Positions 26,101 through 34,574 of a stretch of DNA of 64,000 nucleotides are shown here, piece by piece (positions within the stretch are counted from its first letter, which is position 1; every line of letters begins with the position of its first letter). A program made the translations under genes and the position numbers. The notes under the pieces are model-generated. The model was not told where the DNA came from, did not search any database, and was given only the letters and a program-made list of their open reading frames with translations. The stretch covers positions 1,178,001 through 1,242,000 of the forward strand of contig NZ_CP054570.1 in assembly GCF_013343115.1 (NCBI RefSeq). Direction: 5' to 3'. Source of the DNA: Streptococcus sanguinis. GTDB lineage: Bacteria; Bacillota; Bacilli; Lactobacillales; Streptococcaceae.

Positions 26101-28122
26101 TTGAGTCTCACCTGTAAATCCGTCCGTAGTCTGCTTCTCCCCCTTTGGAGGATAAATTCGGTGCAAGAGCATATCTTCTACTTCACCACTAAAGGCAATA
26201 CCGGTTGATTGCTCAATATCGCCTGCGTTTGTGGCAATACGGAAACGCATACCCAATTTGTCTACTTGACCGCCAGTAATATTTGGGTTGGCATTGAAGG
26301 TCAAGGTATAGTCACCAGCAGCTGTAATCTCTTGTAGGTTGCTACCTTCGCTTTCATTGAAGACTCCATCATTGTTGAAGTCTATCCATGCCTTGACATA
26401 GGATTTAGCATTGCCATTTGGATTAGCTTTGATTTTAATTGTGTAAGTTCCATTTTTTGCTTTGTCTAAATCAAGCAAATCATTAGAATTACTTAATTGA
26501 TCGTCCGCTAGTAATTGGCTGGCCCCCTCGTCCTTATGTTCCTTTTTATCGTCCAGAACCCAATCATTGGATGACTCAACATCTATATCAGCTGGCGTTG
26601 TTCCTAAATAAGGTTGATTAATGGGAGCGTCAGTCACCGAATCACGACCTGAAATGGTATGGAAGGCTTCGCCATAAGTCGCTGGCGCATCACTGCCATC
26701 CACCACTAAAAATCCCATCATCATAGCCTGTTGCCCAGATGATGCTACGTAAAATCCTACTTCAGAAGCTCCGCGTGTCATCACCACAGGAACCGTCCGT
26801 TCGTTCGAACGGTTTGGTCCAAAGACCTGAGTCCCCAAGCCACCTGTCACTGTATCCGGACTGAGGTACTTATACCAGTCTACGCTTGTATCTCTTAAGA
26901 TTAAGAGACCTCTTCTCTTTACATTTTCATCATCCAGCATTTGCTTGGTAATAACGGTGTAGGCTTCTTTGGCAGTACTCTTATTCTTCCATTCACCGAG
27001 ATATTCCCATCCTTCTCCGTTAGTAGTGAAGATAGCAAATTCACCTGGGTTGGCGTCTTCACCATCGGCCATAACCACCGTAGGGGCCACGCGCTTACCG
27101 AGATAGGTTGCCTCAATATTGAATTTCACTCCCCAGTTGGTAGAGTTCTCTGGATAGACAAGCTGCGTCTTTCGTCCTTGCGTATTAAAACCTTGATCAC
27201 GGATAGAAGTCCATTGGTTCTGGATTGCCCCCGTCACTGTAGGAGGTGTTTTCCCATATTGTGGAGCAGACTTTAGATATCCATTCTGAGCATTTGGGTC
27301 ATAAGTATTTGCTGTCGGTGTTCCTTCAACCCGTTTTCTATAAGTTTCAGTCGAGTTAAAAGGTTTAAGCTCAGTGACCGTCAGGGTTACTTCATAGCCA
27401 GGTGAAATTTCCTTCTTGAAGGTCGTTCCTACTTGGAGTCCGCCTCGTGAATCCAATCCTTTCCAACTTGCAGTATCCGAAAAATCAAGCCAAGTAATTT
27501 GTTTGGCTAATTGGGTACTATCTTTCTTGACAGATTCCTCCAAGCTTGGTTTAGGTACTCGTGGCGTAGAGATAGCATCATCTGCCCCAGCTGGTCCAGT
27601 ACCTATCGGAACTCCTGTTGTTACGCTGTTCTGTTGTCCAGTAGGTGTAGCATCCCGTCTCACACGACGAGACCGATTAGGCTGAGCTAGATCTGCGGTT
27701 GCTTCTGACTTTTCAGCCACGACAGCCGCGTTGGATGTTTCTGGTTGAACAGTGATTGGTTGAGTATTCTCAACTGGTTTAGTTGTTGTAGATTCAGTAG
27801 GTTCTTCAACTTTCTCAGAATCTGAGCTTCTTGGACTAGGATTATCATCTGATTGAGGGGTATCAGTAGCAAAAGGAAGTGCTGAACTTTCTTTTGCATG
27901 TAAATGTTCAGAAGCCACAGTTTCAGCAGAATTCACTGATGATTCGGCTATTCCTGTTTGCGAAACTTCGTTTTGGGCACCAGAATCACTAGCTTCATCA
28001 GCACTAACTTGTGCCGCTGCTCCCAAAAGAAGCAGGATTGACAAGAGCACAGAACAAACACCGACGTTTAGTTTTCGAATCGAAAACTTACGCAGGTGAG
28101 GATTAAATAAATCTTTTCCCAT
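20113..28122 (-). CDS. CshA-type fibrillar surface adhesin, 18 repeats
   Basis: 2669 residues. A YSIRK-type signal (FSIRKLNVGVCSVLLS) ends near VSADE. Then come a Ser/Thr/Glu-rich disordered part (to about 195), a non-repetitive ligand-binding region to about 790 containing MTRGASEVGFYVASSGQQ and a GEVED domain (FSGEVEDMLLHRIYPPKG), about 18 CshA repeats of roughly 100 residues, a Pro-rich stretch and the sortase signal LPKTG with membrane segment and KRKKK tail. Sortase A should link it to peptidoglycan, where it forms a fibril that binds host and bacterial partners; in S. gordonii CshA the non-repetitive region binds fibronectin. The last 978 bp of its repeat/anchor coding region are identical to the third gene. 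It is the leftmost of three tandem paralogues. Confidence 0.93.
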   Translation of the reverse strand: MGKDLFNPHLRKFSIRKLNVGVCSVLLSILLLLGAAAQVSADEASDSGAQNEVSQTGIAESSVNSAETVASEHLHAKESSALPFATDTPQSDDNPSPRSSDSEKVEEPTESTTTKPVENTQPITVQPETSNAAVVAEKSEATADLAQPNRSRRVRRDATPTGQQNSVTTGVPIGTGPAGADDAISTPRVPKPSLEESVKKDSTQLAKQITWLDFSDTASWKGLDSRGGLQVGTTFKKEISPGYEVTLTVTELKPFNSTETYRKRVEGTPTANTYDPNAQNGYLKSAPQYGKTPPTVTGAIQNQWTSIRDQGFNTQGRKTQLVYPENSTNWGVKFNIEATYLGKRVAPTVVMADGEDANPGEFAIFTTNGEGWEYLGEWKNKSTAKEAYTVITKQMLDDENVKRRGLLILRDTSVDWYKYLSPDTVTGGLGTQVFGPNRSNERTVPVVMTRGASEVGFYVASSGQQAMMMGFLVVDGSDAPATYGEAFHTISGRDSVTDAPINQPYLGTTPADIDVESSNDWVLDDKKEHKDEGASQLLADDQLSNSNDLLDLDKAKNGTYTIKIKANPNGNAKSYVKAWIDFNNDGVFNESEGSNLQEITAAGDYTLTFNANPNITGGQVDKLGMRFRIATNAGDIEQSTGIAFSGEVEDMLLHRIYPPKGEKQTTDGFTGETQTAVLHFTPKGTDRSDDSVNAVMSTQAPQILDKQGQVLTAVDGNYIRPEGTYHLTVNGNDVQVTFTPKADFSGTADGINIRWTDSNGTSTGWTSTDASDPNKNDQLTSMDGRYVPTVRKIPNYESSGLQGLEQNKTLVFNDDDANMPPVTPDASHPASFVDASGRLVTENTVPAMANGQQVGTYELDPNTGQVTFKPNKSFYGTPDPVVVQVSDTDGKAHRARYQPKVTQVTPRSINAESTGLQGQAQSGKPTFTAGDQQIPIDMSKSMTFENGMNTLEVANEGTYTINSDDTITFKPLKQFTGKATPVTVKRVDTNGTEVTATYTPNVTKVTPTSTPATSSGPQGVPQTGTPVFKEGDPAVPIDYNKQMTFDDDQPKKIVAGVGEYTINSDGSITFTPDKKYVGTPAAVTVKRVDENGTEVRATYTPTVTEVTPRSTNAVSSGLQGQQQSGKPIFTPGDKAVPIDMAQPMTFEDNQTTKKVDKVGTYVIESDGTITFTPDKQYVGTPSPVTVKRVDTNGTEVTATYTPTVKRVTPRSTNAESTGLQGQPQSGKPTFTPGDQAVPIDMTKPMTFENGTDTLVVADQGIYTINSDGSITFKPEKKFTGKATPVKVKRVDTNGTEVTATYTPTVEEVIPNATGDQTEGPQGLVQNGKITFEAGRPEVGFSVDSTPVFDTGTNVKEIENVGKFEVDIDGNITFTPVKTFVGKTPEIEVSRADVNGTIAKAKYQATVTAVKPTGVGNKTEGLQGQVQEGKVTFTPGHDSVPFPAGSTPLFDNHSTVKEVQNVGKFEVDSDGKVTFTPVKQFKGETPELELTRTDANGTPVTVKYQAVVKEVVPRGTDATSTGPQGVPQTGSPSFQGGDPLVPIDMDSPMTFDDGQPKKTVPGVGVYTINSDGSITFTPDKRYVGTPVPVTVKRVDKNGTEVTASYTPTVTKVTPTGTNATSTGPQGVPQTGIPTFQGGNPLVPIDESVEPIFEDGSKEKKIPGQGTYTIAPDGVVTFTPEKQYVGKPDPVTVKRVDKNGTEVTGTYSPEFTKVTPTGTGTKTEGLQGQVQEGKVSFTPGHDSVSFPAGSTPLFDNGSAVKEVPNVGKFEVDADGKVTFTPDKQFKGETPELELTRTDANGTPVTVKYQAVVKEVIPTGINATSTGPQGVAQTGTPTFAGGDPLVPIDETVEPSFEDGTKKKTIPGQGTYTIAPDGAVTFTPDKQFVGKPDSITVKRVDKNGTPVTATYSPEFTKVTPTGTGAKTEGLQGQVQEGKVTFTPGHDSVPFPAGSTPLFDNGSSVKEVPNVGKFEVDADGKVTFTPDKQFKGETPELELTRVDANGTPITVKYQAVVKEVIPTGTNATSTGPQGVPQTGTPTFQGGDPLVPIDETVEPTFEDGSKEKTIPGQGTYTITPDGAVTFTPDKQFVGRPDPVTVKRVDKNGTPVMATYSPEFTKVTPTGTGTKSEGLQGQVQEGQVTFTPGHDSVPFPAGSTPLFDNGTAVKEVPNVGKFEVDADGKLTFTPDKQFKGETPELELTRTDANGTPVTVKYQAVVKEVTPTGTSATSTGPQGVPQTGTPIFAGGDPLVPIDETVGATFADGNKEKVIPGQGTYTIAPDGSVTFTPDKQFVGKPDPITVKRVDKNGTPVTATYSPEFAKVTPTGKDATSTNIKGHVQTGKPVFEAGDPLVPIDESVEPTFEDGSKEKTIPGQGTYTIAPDGTVTFTPDADFLGQGTGVTLVRRDKNGTSVTARYVPTVVEPSTSKDSVSSGRKGQAQTGTPIFEGAIDQAVAPTFADGSTEMVVPGEGTYRFNMLGAVTFVPEADFVGTARGVVVKRSDIYGNAVTATYTPTVLGSTATEDTSSIGLKGQPQTGKPIFEGDVDPTVPPTFEDGSTEKVVPGQGTYTIAPDGTVTFVPETGFVGQADGVTVIRKDRNGQTISAVYVPTVTENPVQPERTITPAPPSLSKSAGAKSLPKTGTEETSYLAASLLAGVSGLGLLGLEKRKKKSED
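20300..25745 (-). repeat. CshA repeat array, about 18 units of ~302 bp
   Basis: Each unit encodes a pattern such as TSTGPQG-PQTGTPTF...GQGTYTI-PDG-VTFTP-K...KRVDKNGT. Units fall into kinds: GPQGVPQTG (A) and TEGLQGQVQEG (B) alternate in the middle (units 9-15), while the first five are of a GLQGQ-QSG kind and the last three (NIKGHVQ, GRKGQAQ, GLKGQPQ) are constant among the three genes. Counted by eye from translated unit starts. Confidence 0.85.
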
Positions 28123-28160
28123 AATAATCTCCTAAATAATCATCTAGTTACAATAGTTTT

Positions 28161-28201
28161 ATTATACAACATTCCATTTTAGTTAGCTATATATATAACT
28201 A
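28161..28201 (-). promoter_or_regulatory. Promoter and shared dyad of the first fibril gene
   Basis: -10 TATAAT (28161-28166) with a non-consensus -35. In its place is the dyad tagtta-10-taacta (28180-28201). The same arrangement, with tagtta 19 bp from the -10 start, occurs before the other two fibril genes. Confidence 0.7.
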
Positions 28202-28394
28202 TAATTATATAAAAAATTTTTAAAAAAATTGACACAAAGCATTTTATAGTCTATTTTTGAAAACAAAAGAAAAAATAGACCATAGAAAAATCCTTATAAA
28301 TTAAATAAATCTGAGAGTATCTCAGATTCTACTTTAATGTTTAACATTTTAGAAATGCTATCATGAAGTTTTTAAGATCTATTTCTTTGAATAT

Positions 28395-28423
28395 AAAGAA
28401 AAAAGATTCACTAATGAATCTTT
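28395..28423 (-). terminator. Terminator of the second fibril gene
   Basis: Minus-strand stem agattca-ttag-tgaatct followed by TTTTTTCTTT. A similar sequence ends the other genes of this cluster and its right neighbour. Confidence 0.8.
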
Positions 28424-28463
28424 CCTCTTTTAATTCAGGTGTTAGAACCTAAGTTCTCACCTC

Positions 28464-31400
28464 TTAGTCTTCAGACTTTTTCTTCCTCTTCTCTAAGCCA
28501 AGAAGTCCCAAACCAGACACTCCCGCAAGTAAGCTTGCTGCCAAGTAGGAGGTTTCTTCTGTACCGGTCTTAGGAAGAGATTTTGCACCCGCACTCTTAG
28601 AAAGTGATGGCGGTGCAGGCGTAATCGTCCGCTCTGGCTGAACAGGATTTTCTGTCACAGTTGGAACGTAAACCGCTGAAATCGTCTGGCCATTACGGTC
28701 TTTGCGAATCACTGTTACGCCATCAGCTTGGCCGACAAAGCCCGTTTCTGGTACAAAGGTTACAGTGCCATCTGGCGCAATCGTGTAGGTTCCTTGGCCT
28801 GGAACAACCTTTTCAGTACTGCCATCCTCGAAAGTTGGAGGAACGGTTGGATCCACGTCTCCTTCAAAGATTGGTTTACCAGTCTGCGGCTGGCCTTTGA
28901 GACCGGTGCTGCCGGTATCTTCTGTGGCAGTACTTCCCAAAACAGTTGGGGTATAGGTTGCCGTCACGGCATTGCCATAAATATCTGAACGCTTCACGAC
29001 AACTCCGCGAGCAGTTCCGACAAAGTCGGCTTCCGGTACAAAGGTTACTGCTCCCAGAACGGTAAAGCTATATGTTCCCTCACCTGGGACAACCATTTCG
29101 GTGCTACTATCCGCAAAGGTCGGTGCTATGGCTTGGTCAATCGCCCCTTCAAAGGTTGGCGTGCCCGTTTGAGCTTGACCTTTGCGACCGCTAGATACAC
29201 TGTCCTGACTGGTTGATGGTTCAACCACGGTCGGAACATAGCGAGCCGTCACTGAGGTGCCATTCTTATCCACTCGCTTCACTGTGACTGGATCGGTTTT
29301 TCCTACAAATTGCTTGTCTGGTGTGAATGTAACTGAGCCATCTGGAGTGATGGTGTAAGTTCCTTGACCTCGAATTGTCTTTTCCTTACTTCCATCTTCG
29401 AAAGTTGGTTCAACTGTTTCATCAATTGGAACCAATGGATCACCTGCTTCGAAGATAGGTTTGCCAGTCTGAACATGCCCCTTGATATTTATAGATGTGG
29501 TATCTTTACCAGTCGGAGTTACCTTGGCGAACTCTGGGCTGTATGTCGCAGTTACTGGAGTTCCATTCTTGTCCACACGTTTCACAGTGATTGGATCTGG
29601 TTTACCCACAAATTGCTTGTCTGGCGTGAAAGTCACTGCACCATCTGGAGCAATCGTGTAAGTTCCTTGACCTGGAATAGTCTTCTTCTTGCTTCCATCT
29701 TCGAAGGTTGGCTCCACTGTGTCATCGATTGGAACAAGTGGATCACCACCTTGGAAAGTTGGAGTGCCTGTTTGCGGAACACCCTGAGGACCAGTGCTAG
29801 TCGCTGTGGTGCCGGTTGGAGTTACCTTAGTAAACTCTGGGCTGTAGGTAGCCGTTACTGGTGTGCCGTTCTTATCAACACGTTTCACAGTAATTGGATC
29901 TGGTTTACCCACAAATTGCTTGTCTGGACTGAAGGTCACTGCACCATCTGGTGCAATGGTATAGGTTCCCTGACCTGGAATCACTTTTTCCTTATTGCCA
30001 TCAGCGAAAGTAGGCTCCACTGTATCATCAATTGGAACCAGTGGATCACCCCCCGCAAAGGTTGGGGTACCGGTTTGCGGAACACCCTGAGGACCGGTGC
30101 TAGTCGCTGTGGTGCCAGTTGGAGTTACCTTGGCGAACTCTGGGCTGTATGTCGCAGTTACTGGAGTTCCATTCTTATCAACACGTTTCACAGTGATTGG
30201 ATCTGGTTTACCTACAAACTGCTTGTCTGGAGTAAAGGTCACTGAGCCATCTGGAGCAATGGTATAGGTTCCTTGACCTGGAATGGTCTTCTTCTTGCTT
30301 CCATCTTCGAAGTTTGGCTCTACGGTTTCATCAATCGGAACTAGTGGGTCGCCACCCGCAAAAGTCGGAGTGCCCGTTTGTGGAACACCTTGAGGTCCTG
30401 TACTTGTTGCGTTAGTGCTGGTTGGCGTTACCTTAGTAAACTCTGGGCTGTAGGTAGCCGTTACTGGTGTGCCGTTCTTATCAACACGTTTCACAGTAAT
30501 TGGATCTGGTTTACCTACAAATTGCTTGTTTGGGGTGAAGGTCACTGAGCCATCTGGATCAATCGTGTAGGTTCCTTGACCTGGAATAGTCTTCTTCTTG
30601 CTGCCATCTTCCAAGGTCAGCTCAACGGTTTCATCAATTGGAACTAATGGATCACCACCTTGGAAAGTTGGTGTACCAGTTTGAGGAACACCCTGAGGGC
30701 CAGTGCTAGTCGCATTAGTACCTACCGGCGTTACCTTAGTCACAGTTGGCGTGTAAGTTGCAGTCACTTCCGTGCCATTTTTATCCACACGTTTTACTGT
30801 GACTGGTGTTGGTGTACCAACATACTGCTTCTCTGGTGTGAAGGTCACTGCCCCATCTGAGGCAATCGTGTATGTTCCTTGACCTGGAATGGATTTCTTC
30901 TTGCTTCCACCTTCGAAAGTTGGCTCAACTGTTTCATCGATTGGAACCAGTGAATTACCACCTTGGAAGCTTGGGGTGCCAGTTTGTGGCACACCTTGAG
31001 GACCAGTGCTAGTCGCATCAGTGCTAGTTGGAGTTACTTGCGTAACGTTTGGCCAATAAACTGCATCTGCAGTAGAACCGTTCTTATCCCTTACACGAAG
31101 ATGTGCAGGAGTAGGCGTTCCGTAGAAATCAGGAGCAGGTTGGAAGCTAATATCTCCATTAGCTTGAACAGTGTAAGTTCCTTGTAGCTTGCCACTTGCG
31201 TCGTTAACTGCCAAGGTATTACCCTGTTGAACCTGCCCATCCACAACGAATTGTGGTCCTGCTGGGTTTAATGGGACTGTTTGTGTTTGGTTATTAACAG
31301 TTGCTTGACCTGGAGTAAAGTTAAGCTGGCTAGTTTGAAGTTGTCCTTGAAGCCCAACAGTCTGTGTATCTTGACCAGTTGGGGTCGCAGCCTTAACTTC

Positions 31401-34364
31401 AGCTTGATAAGTTGCGGTTACTTCTGTCCCGTTCATATCAACACGTTTAACATATTCAGCACTTGGACGGCCAGTGTAGCTAGGAACTGGTTGGAAGGTT
31501 ACGCGACCTGCGTTATCAACCATATAAGTTCCAACATTCGGAACAACCTTAGTTGTTTGACCGTTATCAAAAGTTGGAGCAACTGCCTCATTAATTGGCA
31601 CACGATTATCACCTGGCGTAAAGATCAAAATACCAGATTGTTCAGCACCTTGAATACCTTCAGAGTTTGCTCCTTGTGCTGTTGGAACAAGACGCGTTAC
31701 TGTCGGTTGATAGGTTGCACGGTGCTCTGTTCCATCGGTATCATACAATTGTAGGTTAACAGGGTCGACCGTCCCCACAAATGACTTATTCGGAGTGAAA
31801 GTCACACGCCCAGTAGCTGGATCTAACTCAAGGGTTCCCACTTCTTGGCCTTGCGAGGTTGCTTTCACGCTTGTTCCAGCAATACGATTGCCATCAGCAT
31901 CCAAGAAAAAGACAGGATTCGTTGCAGATGGTTGAGCAGGTGTCTTAGCAGGATTTCCATCATTAAAGACAATATCTTGTACTTGAGACAAACCTTGTGC
32001 GTCCGTCGAACGATGTTCCGTGAAATTCAAAACAGTCGGAATATAGCGGGCATCCATGTTATTCAACTTATCGTTGATAACAGGTTCTTCATTATTCTTC
32101 GCAATCCAATCAGTACTTGCACCATTAGTATCAACACGTCGGATATTAATTCCTTGAGTAGTACCAATATAGCCATTGCTAGGTTCAAATATCACATCCA
32201 CATTTGCACCCTTGGCTGTTACTTTATATCGTCCCTCAGCAGTACTGTACCAACCGTCGCCATCTGCTGTTAATGTATTGCCAGCATTGTCCAAAACGAC
32301 AGGTGCTACAGTTGTATCAATAGCCGCTTTCTTGCTTTCATCATTTTGATCAATACCTTGAGGTGTAAACTGAAGAGTAGCTTTCTGAGGCTGGCCGATT
32401 ATTCCTGAACTTTCCTTCTTTTCACCTTTTGGCGGATAGGTCAAGATGACTTCTAAGTCTTCAACTTCCCCACTAAAGGCTGTTCCAGTAGGTTTCTCAA
32501 TATCTCCTTTATTCAGGGCAATACGGACCCGCATTCCCAGCTTGCTAACTGCAGGATTGGTCATCGCTGGATTATTCTTGAAATTAACAGTATAGTCATC
32601 AGCTATTGTTACTTCAGTAAATTCGCTAGCCTCATTTTCATCAAAAACACCGTTTTGATTGAAATCAATCCAAGCACGGACATAGGCCTTGCTATTGCCA
32701 TTGGCAGAGGCTTGCAGGCGAACTGAGTAGTCACCATTTTGAAGACGATTGACTCGGAAAAGGTTATTTGTATTACCGGTCAAATCTGAAGGCAAAAGCT
32801 GATTAACCCCTTCGTCTGCGTGATCAGTACTGTCATCATGCATCCAGTCATTACCCGAAGTAGTATCAATATCAGCTTCAACTCGACCCAAGAATGGCTG
32901 AGGAGTTCTTGCACCCGTATTGGCATCATAACCAGAAATAGCATGAACAGCATTTCCATAAGAAGCCGGTGCATCCCCCTCATCAACTACCATAAAACCA
33001 ATCATAGCAGCTTGCTGACCTGAAGAAGCAATATAAATCCCAACTTCTGAAGCACCTCGTGTCATCACAATCGGAACAGTGCGATCTTTAGAAGTATTAG
33101 GACCAAAGACCTGAGAACCTAAGCCTCCTGTTTTTTGATCTGGATTAGTAAAAGCAGTCCAGTCGATTACAGGTATAGTCGCATTATCCCCTATGTATTG
33201 TCCATATCTGTTAGGGTTCATCGGTGCATAAGTGTCGGTAATTACAGACCCATCTGGCCGAACACGTTTCCACTCTGCCAAGTGTTCCCATCCTTGGCCG
33301 TTGGTCGTGAAGATAGCATACTCTCCTGGGTTGGCTTCTTCTCCATCTGCCATGATAACCGTCGCTTTTACAGGTTTCCCAAGGTAAGTCGCTTCTACCT
33401 TGAATTTTATTCCGTAGCTAGCACCATTTTTAGGGACTTGTAATTGAGTCTTTCGGCCATTGGTGTTAATCCCTTGGTCTCGAACAGATGTCCATTGATT
33501 CTGCTCCGCTCCTATAATTTTTGGTCTAGCTGAATCTCCCTCAGCTTCTTGCTTTTTATAGTCTTCATTTACATACCTGAACCAAGTGTTTTTCGCATTC
33601 GGATCATAGCTATTTTCATACGCAGTACCCTTGACGCGGTCACGATAAATCTCTGTTGAGTGGAAAGGTTTTAATTCCGTCACTGTCAGTTTGATACGAT
33701 AGCCTGGTGAAATTTCTTTTTCATAGACAGTACCAACTTTAAAGGAATCGTCCGTATCTAAGTTGCTGATGGCACTTTTATCACCAAGATCCAGCCAGTT
33801 AATCTGCTTCATCAAGTCTGTCGGGTTCTTTTTTTCAGAATCAGCCAAAGTAGGCTTCTCAATGGTGTTGTTAGGGTCACCATCTCGCAGACCAGTAGGT
33901 GCCGCATCCCGTCTTACGCGACGAGAGCGACTAGGCTGAGGAGTCTCTGTAGTTCCTGCCGGTTGAGCAGGAGCTGGTTGGCTGTTTTCCTCAGACTTAA
34001 CTTCTGCAGGAACAGTTGTTTGCGAAGAGGCAGTTTCTGCAGTCGGCTGCTCACTTGTTGGCTTATCAACTGAATCAGGCCTTGCAGCCGCTACTGAAGA
34101 CGCATCTTCTGCTTGAACTGCAATAGTGTCAGGCTTACTTTCCTCAGCTGGTGAATTTACTGATTCTGCAGTACTTCCTGCGGAATCTGCTATGCCTGCT
34201 TGAGAAACCTCGCTTTGAGTCCCAGAAGAAACAGTCTCATCAGCGCTAACCTGCGTTGCCGCACCCAAAAGAAGCAGGGTTGATAAGAGCACAGAACAAA
34301 CACCGACGTTTAGTTTCCGAATCGAAAACTTACGCAGGTGAGGATTAAATAAATCTTTTCCCAT
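28464..34364 (-). CDS. CshA-type fibrillar surface adhesin, 11 repeats
   Basis: 1966 residues, the shortest of the three. The leader (FSIRKLNVGVCSVLLS), disordered segment (Ala/Pro/Ser/Glu-rich to about 155, ending in the basic SRSRRVRRD), ligand-binding region with TRGASEVGIYIASSGQQAA and a GEVED domain, and the LPKTG anchor match the others. The N-terminal non-repetitive part (about 780 residues) is as long as in its paralogues, so only the stalk is shorter: about 11 repeats, five of them the GPQGVPQTG kind in a row. Unit three has the odd form NNQTQTVPLNPAGPQFVVDG, shared in part with the third gene. Start ATG with AGGAG upstream. Likely displayed closer to the cell than the others. Confidence 0.93.
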   Translation of the reverse strand: MGKDLFNPHLRKFSIRKLNVGVCSVLLSTLLLLGAATQVSADETVSSGTQSEVSQAGIADSAGSTAESVNSPAEESKPDTIAVQAEDASSVAAARPDSVDKPTSEQPTAETASSQTTVPAEVKSEENSQPAPAQPAGTTETPQPSRSRRVRRDAAPTGLRDGDPNNTIEKPTLADSEKKNPTDLMKQINWLDLGDKSAISNLDTDDSFKVGTVYEKEISPGYRIKLTVTELKPFHSTEIYRDRVKGTAYENSYDPNAKNTWFRYVNEDYKKQEAEGDSARPKIIGAEQNQWTSVRDQGINTNGRKTQLQVPKNGASYGIKFKVEATYLGKPVKATVIMADGEEANPGEYAIFTTNGQGWEHLAEWKRVRPDGSVITDTYAPMNPNRYGQYIGDNATIPVIDWTAFTNPDQKTGGLGSQVFGPNTSKDRTVPIVMTRGASEVGIYIASSGQQAAMIGFMVVDEGDAPASYGNAVHAISGYDANTGARTPQPFLGRVEADIDTTSGNDWMHDDSTDHADEGVNQLLPSDLTGNTNNLFRVNRLQNGDYSVRLQASANGNSKAYVRAWIDFNQNGVFDENEASEFTEVTIADDYTVNFKNNPAMTNPAVSKLGMRVRIALNKGDIEKPTGTAFSGEVEDLEVILTYPPKGEKKESSGIIGQPQKATLQFTPQGIDQNDESKKAAIDTTVAPVVLDNAGNTLTADGDGWYSTAEGRYKVTAKGANVDVIFEPSNGYIGTTQGINIRRVDTNGASTDWIAKNNEEPVINDKLNNMDARYIPTVLNFTEHRSTDAQGLSQVQDIVFNDGNPAKTPAQPSATNPVFFLDADGNRIAGTSVKATSQGQEVGTLELDPATGRVTFTPNKSFVGTVDPVNLQLYDTDGTEHRATYQPTVTRLVPTAQGANSEGIQGAEQSGILIFTPGDNRVPINEAVAPTFDNGQTTKVVPNVGTYMVDNAGRVTFQPVPSYTGRPSAEYVKRVDMNGTEVTATYQAEVKAATPTGQDTQTVGLQGQLQTSQLNFTPGQATVNNQTQTVPLNPAGPQFVVDGQVQQGNTLAVNDASGKLQGTYTVQANGDISFQPAPDFYGTPTPAHLRVRDKNGSTADAVYWPNVTQVTPTSTDATSTGPQGVPQTGTPSFQGGNSLVPIDETVEPTFEGGSKKKSIPGQGTYTIASDGAVTFTPEKQYVGTPTPVTVKRVDKNGTEVTATYTPTVTKVTPVGTNATSTGPQGVPQTGTPTFQGGDPLVPIDETVELTLEDGSKKKTIPGQGTYTIDPDGSVTFTPNKQFVGKPDPITVKRVDKNGTPVTATYSPEFTKVTPTSTNATSTGPQGVPQTGTPTFAGGDPLVPIDETVEPNFEDGSKKKTIPGQGTYTIAPDGSVTFTPDKQFVGKPDPITVKRVDKNGTPVTATYSPEFAKVTPTGTTATSTGPQGVPQTGTPTFAGGDPLVPIDDTVEPTFADGNKEKVIPGQGTYTIAPDGAVTFSPDKQFVGKPDPITVKRVDKNGTPVTATYSPEFTKVTPTGTTATSTGPQGVPQTGTPTFQGGDPLVPIDDTVEPTFEDGSKKKTIPGQGTYTIAPDGAVTFTPDKQFVGKPDPITVKRVDKNGTPVTATYSPEFAKVTPTGKDTTSINIKGHVQTGKPIFEAGDPLVPIDETVEPTFEDGSKEKTIRGQGTYTITPDGSVTFTPDKQFVGKTDPVTVKRVDKNGTSVTARYVPTVVEPSTSQDSVSSGRKGQAQTGTPTFEGAIDQAIAPTFADSSTEMVVPGEGTYSFTVLGAVTFVPEADFVGTARGVVVKRSDIYGNAVTATYTPTVLGSTATEDTGSTGLKGQPQTGKPIFEGDVDPTVPPTFEDGSTEKVVPGQGTYTIAPDGTVTFVPETGFVGQADGVTVIRKDRNGQTISAVYVPTVTENPVQPERTITPAPPSLSKSAGAKSLPKTGTEETSYLAASLLAGVSGLGLLGLEKRKKKSED
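28655..32030 (-). repeat. CshA repeat array, about 11 units of ~307 bp
   Basis: Units one to three are divergent, units four to eight are near-identical GPQGVPQTG units, and nine to eleven are the constant C-terminal set. No GLQGQVQEG (B) unit is present, unlike in the flanking genes. Confidence 0.85.
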
Positions 34365-34401
34365 AATAATCTCCTAAATAATCATTTAAATTGCAGATTT
34401 T

Positions 34402-34442
34402 ATTATACACTATTCTATTTTAGTTATCCATATATATAACTA
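34402..34442 (-). promoter_or_regulatory. Promoter and shared dyad of the second fibril gene
   Basis: -10 TATAAT (34402-34407) and dyad tagtta-10-taacta (34421-34442), the same spacing as before the first gene. AAAAATAGAC-13-GTGTC occurs further upstream on the minus strand. Confidence 0.7.
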
Positions 34443-34499
34443 TAATTGTAAGAAACCAACATTATAATTAGACACTTTGTTGAAAACAGTCTATTTTTA

Positions 34500-34541
34500 A
34501 CAAAAAAAGAGGAAAGATCCATAAACGAATCTTTCCTCTTT
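34500..34541 (-). terminator. Terminator of the third fibril gene
   Basis: Minus-strand stem aaagaggaaagat/atctttcctcttt with an approximately 10-nt loop, followed by TTTTG. Much like the terminator at 44896-44919. Confidence 0.85.
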
Positions 34542-34574
34542 TAATTTAGTATCTGAAACCTAAATTCTTAATTT

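Larger units (their letters stand above)
28123..28463. other. Intergenic region between the first and second fibril genes
   Basis: 341 bp, very AT-rich. From right to left it holds the terminator of the second gene (28401-28423), an upstream promoter region with AAAAATAGAC-13-GTGTC on the minus strand (also in front of the second gene, same spacing), the conserved TAGTTA/TAACTA dyad, the -10 box and the ribosome site of the first gene (AGGAGATTATT). No gene is seen. Confidence 0.75.
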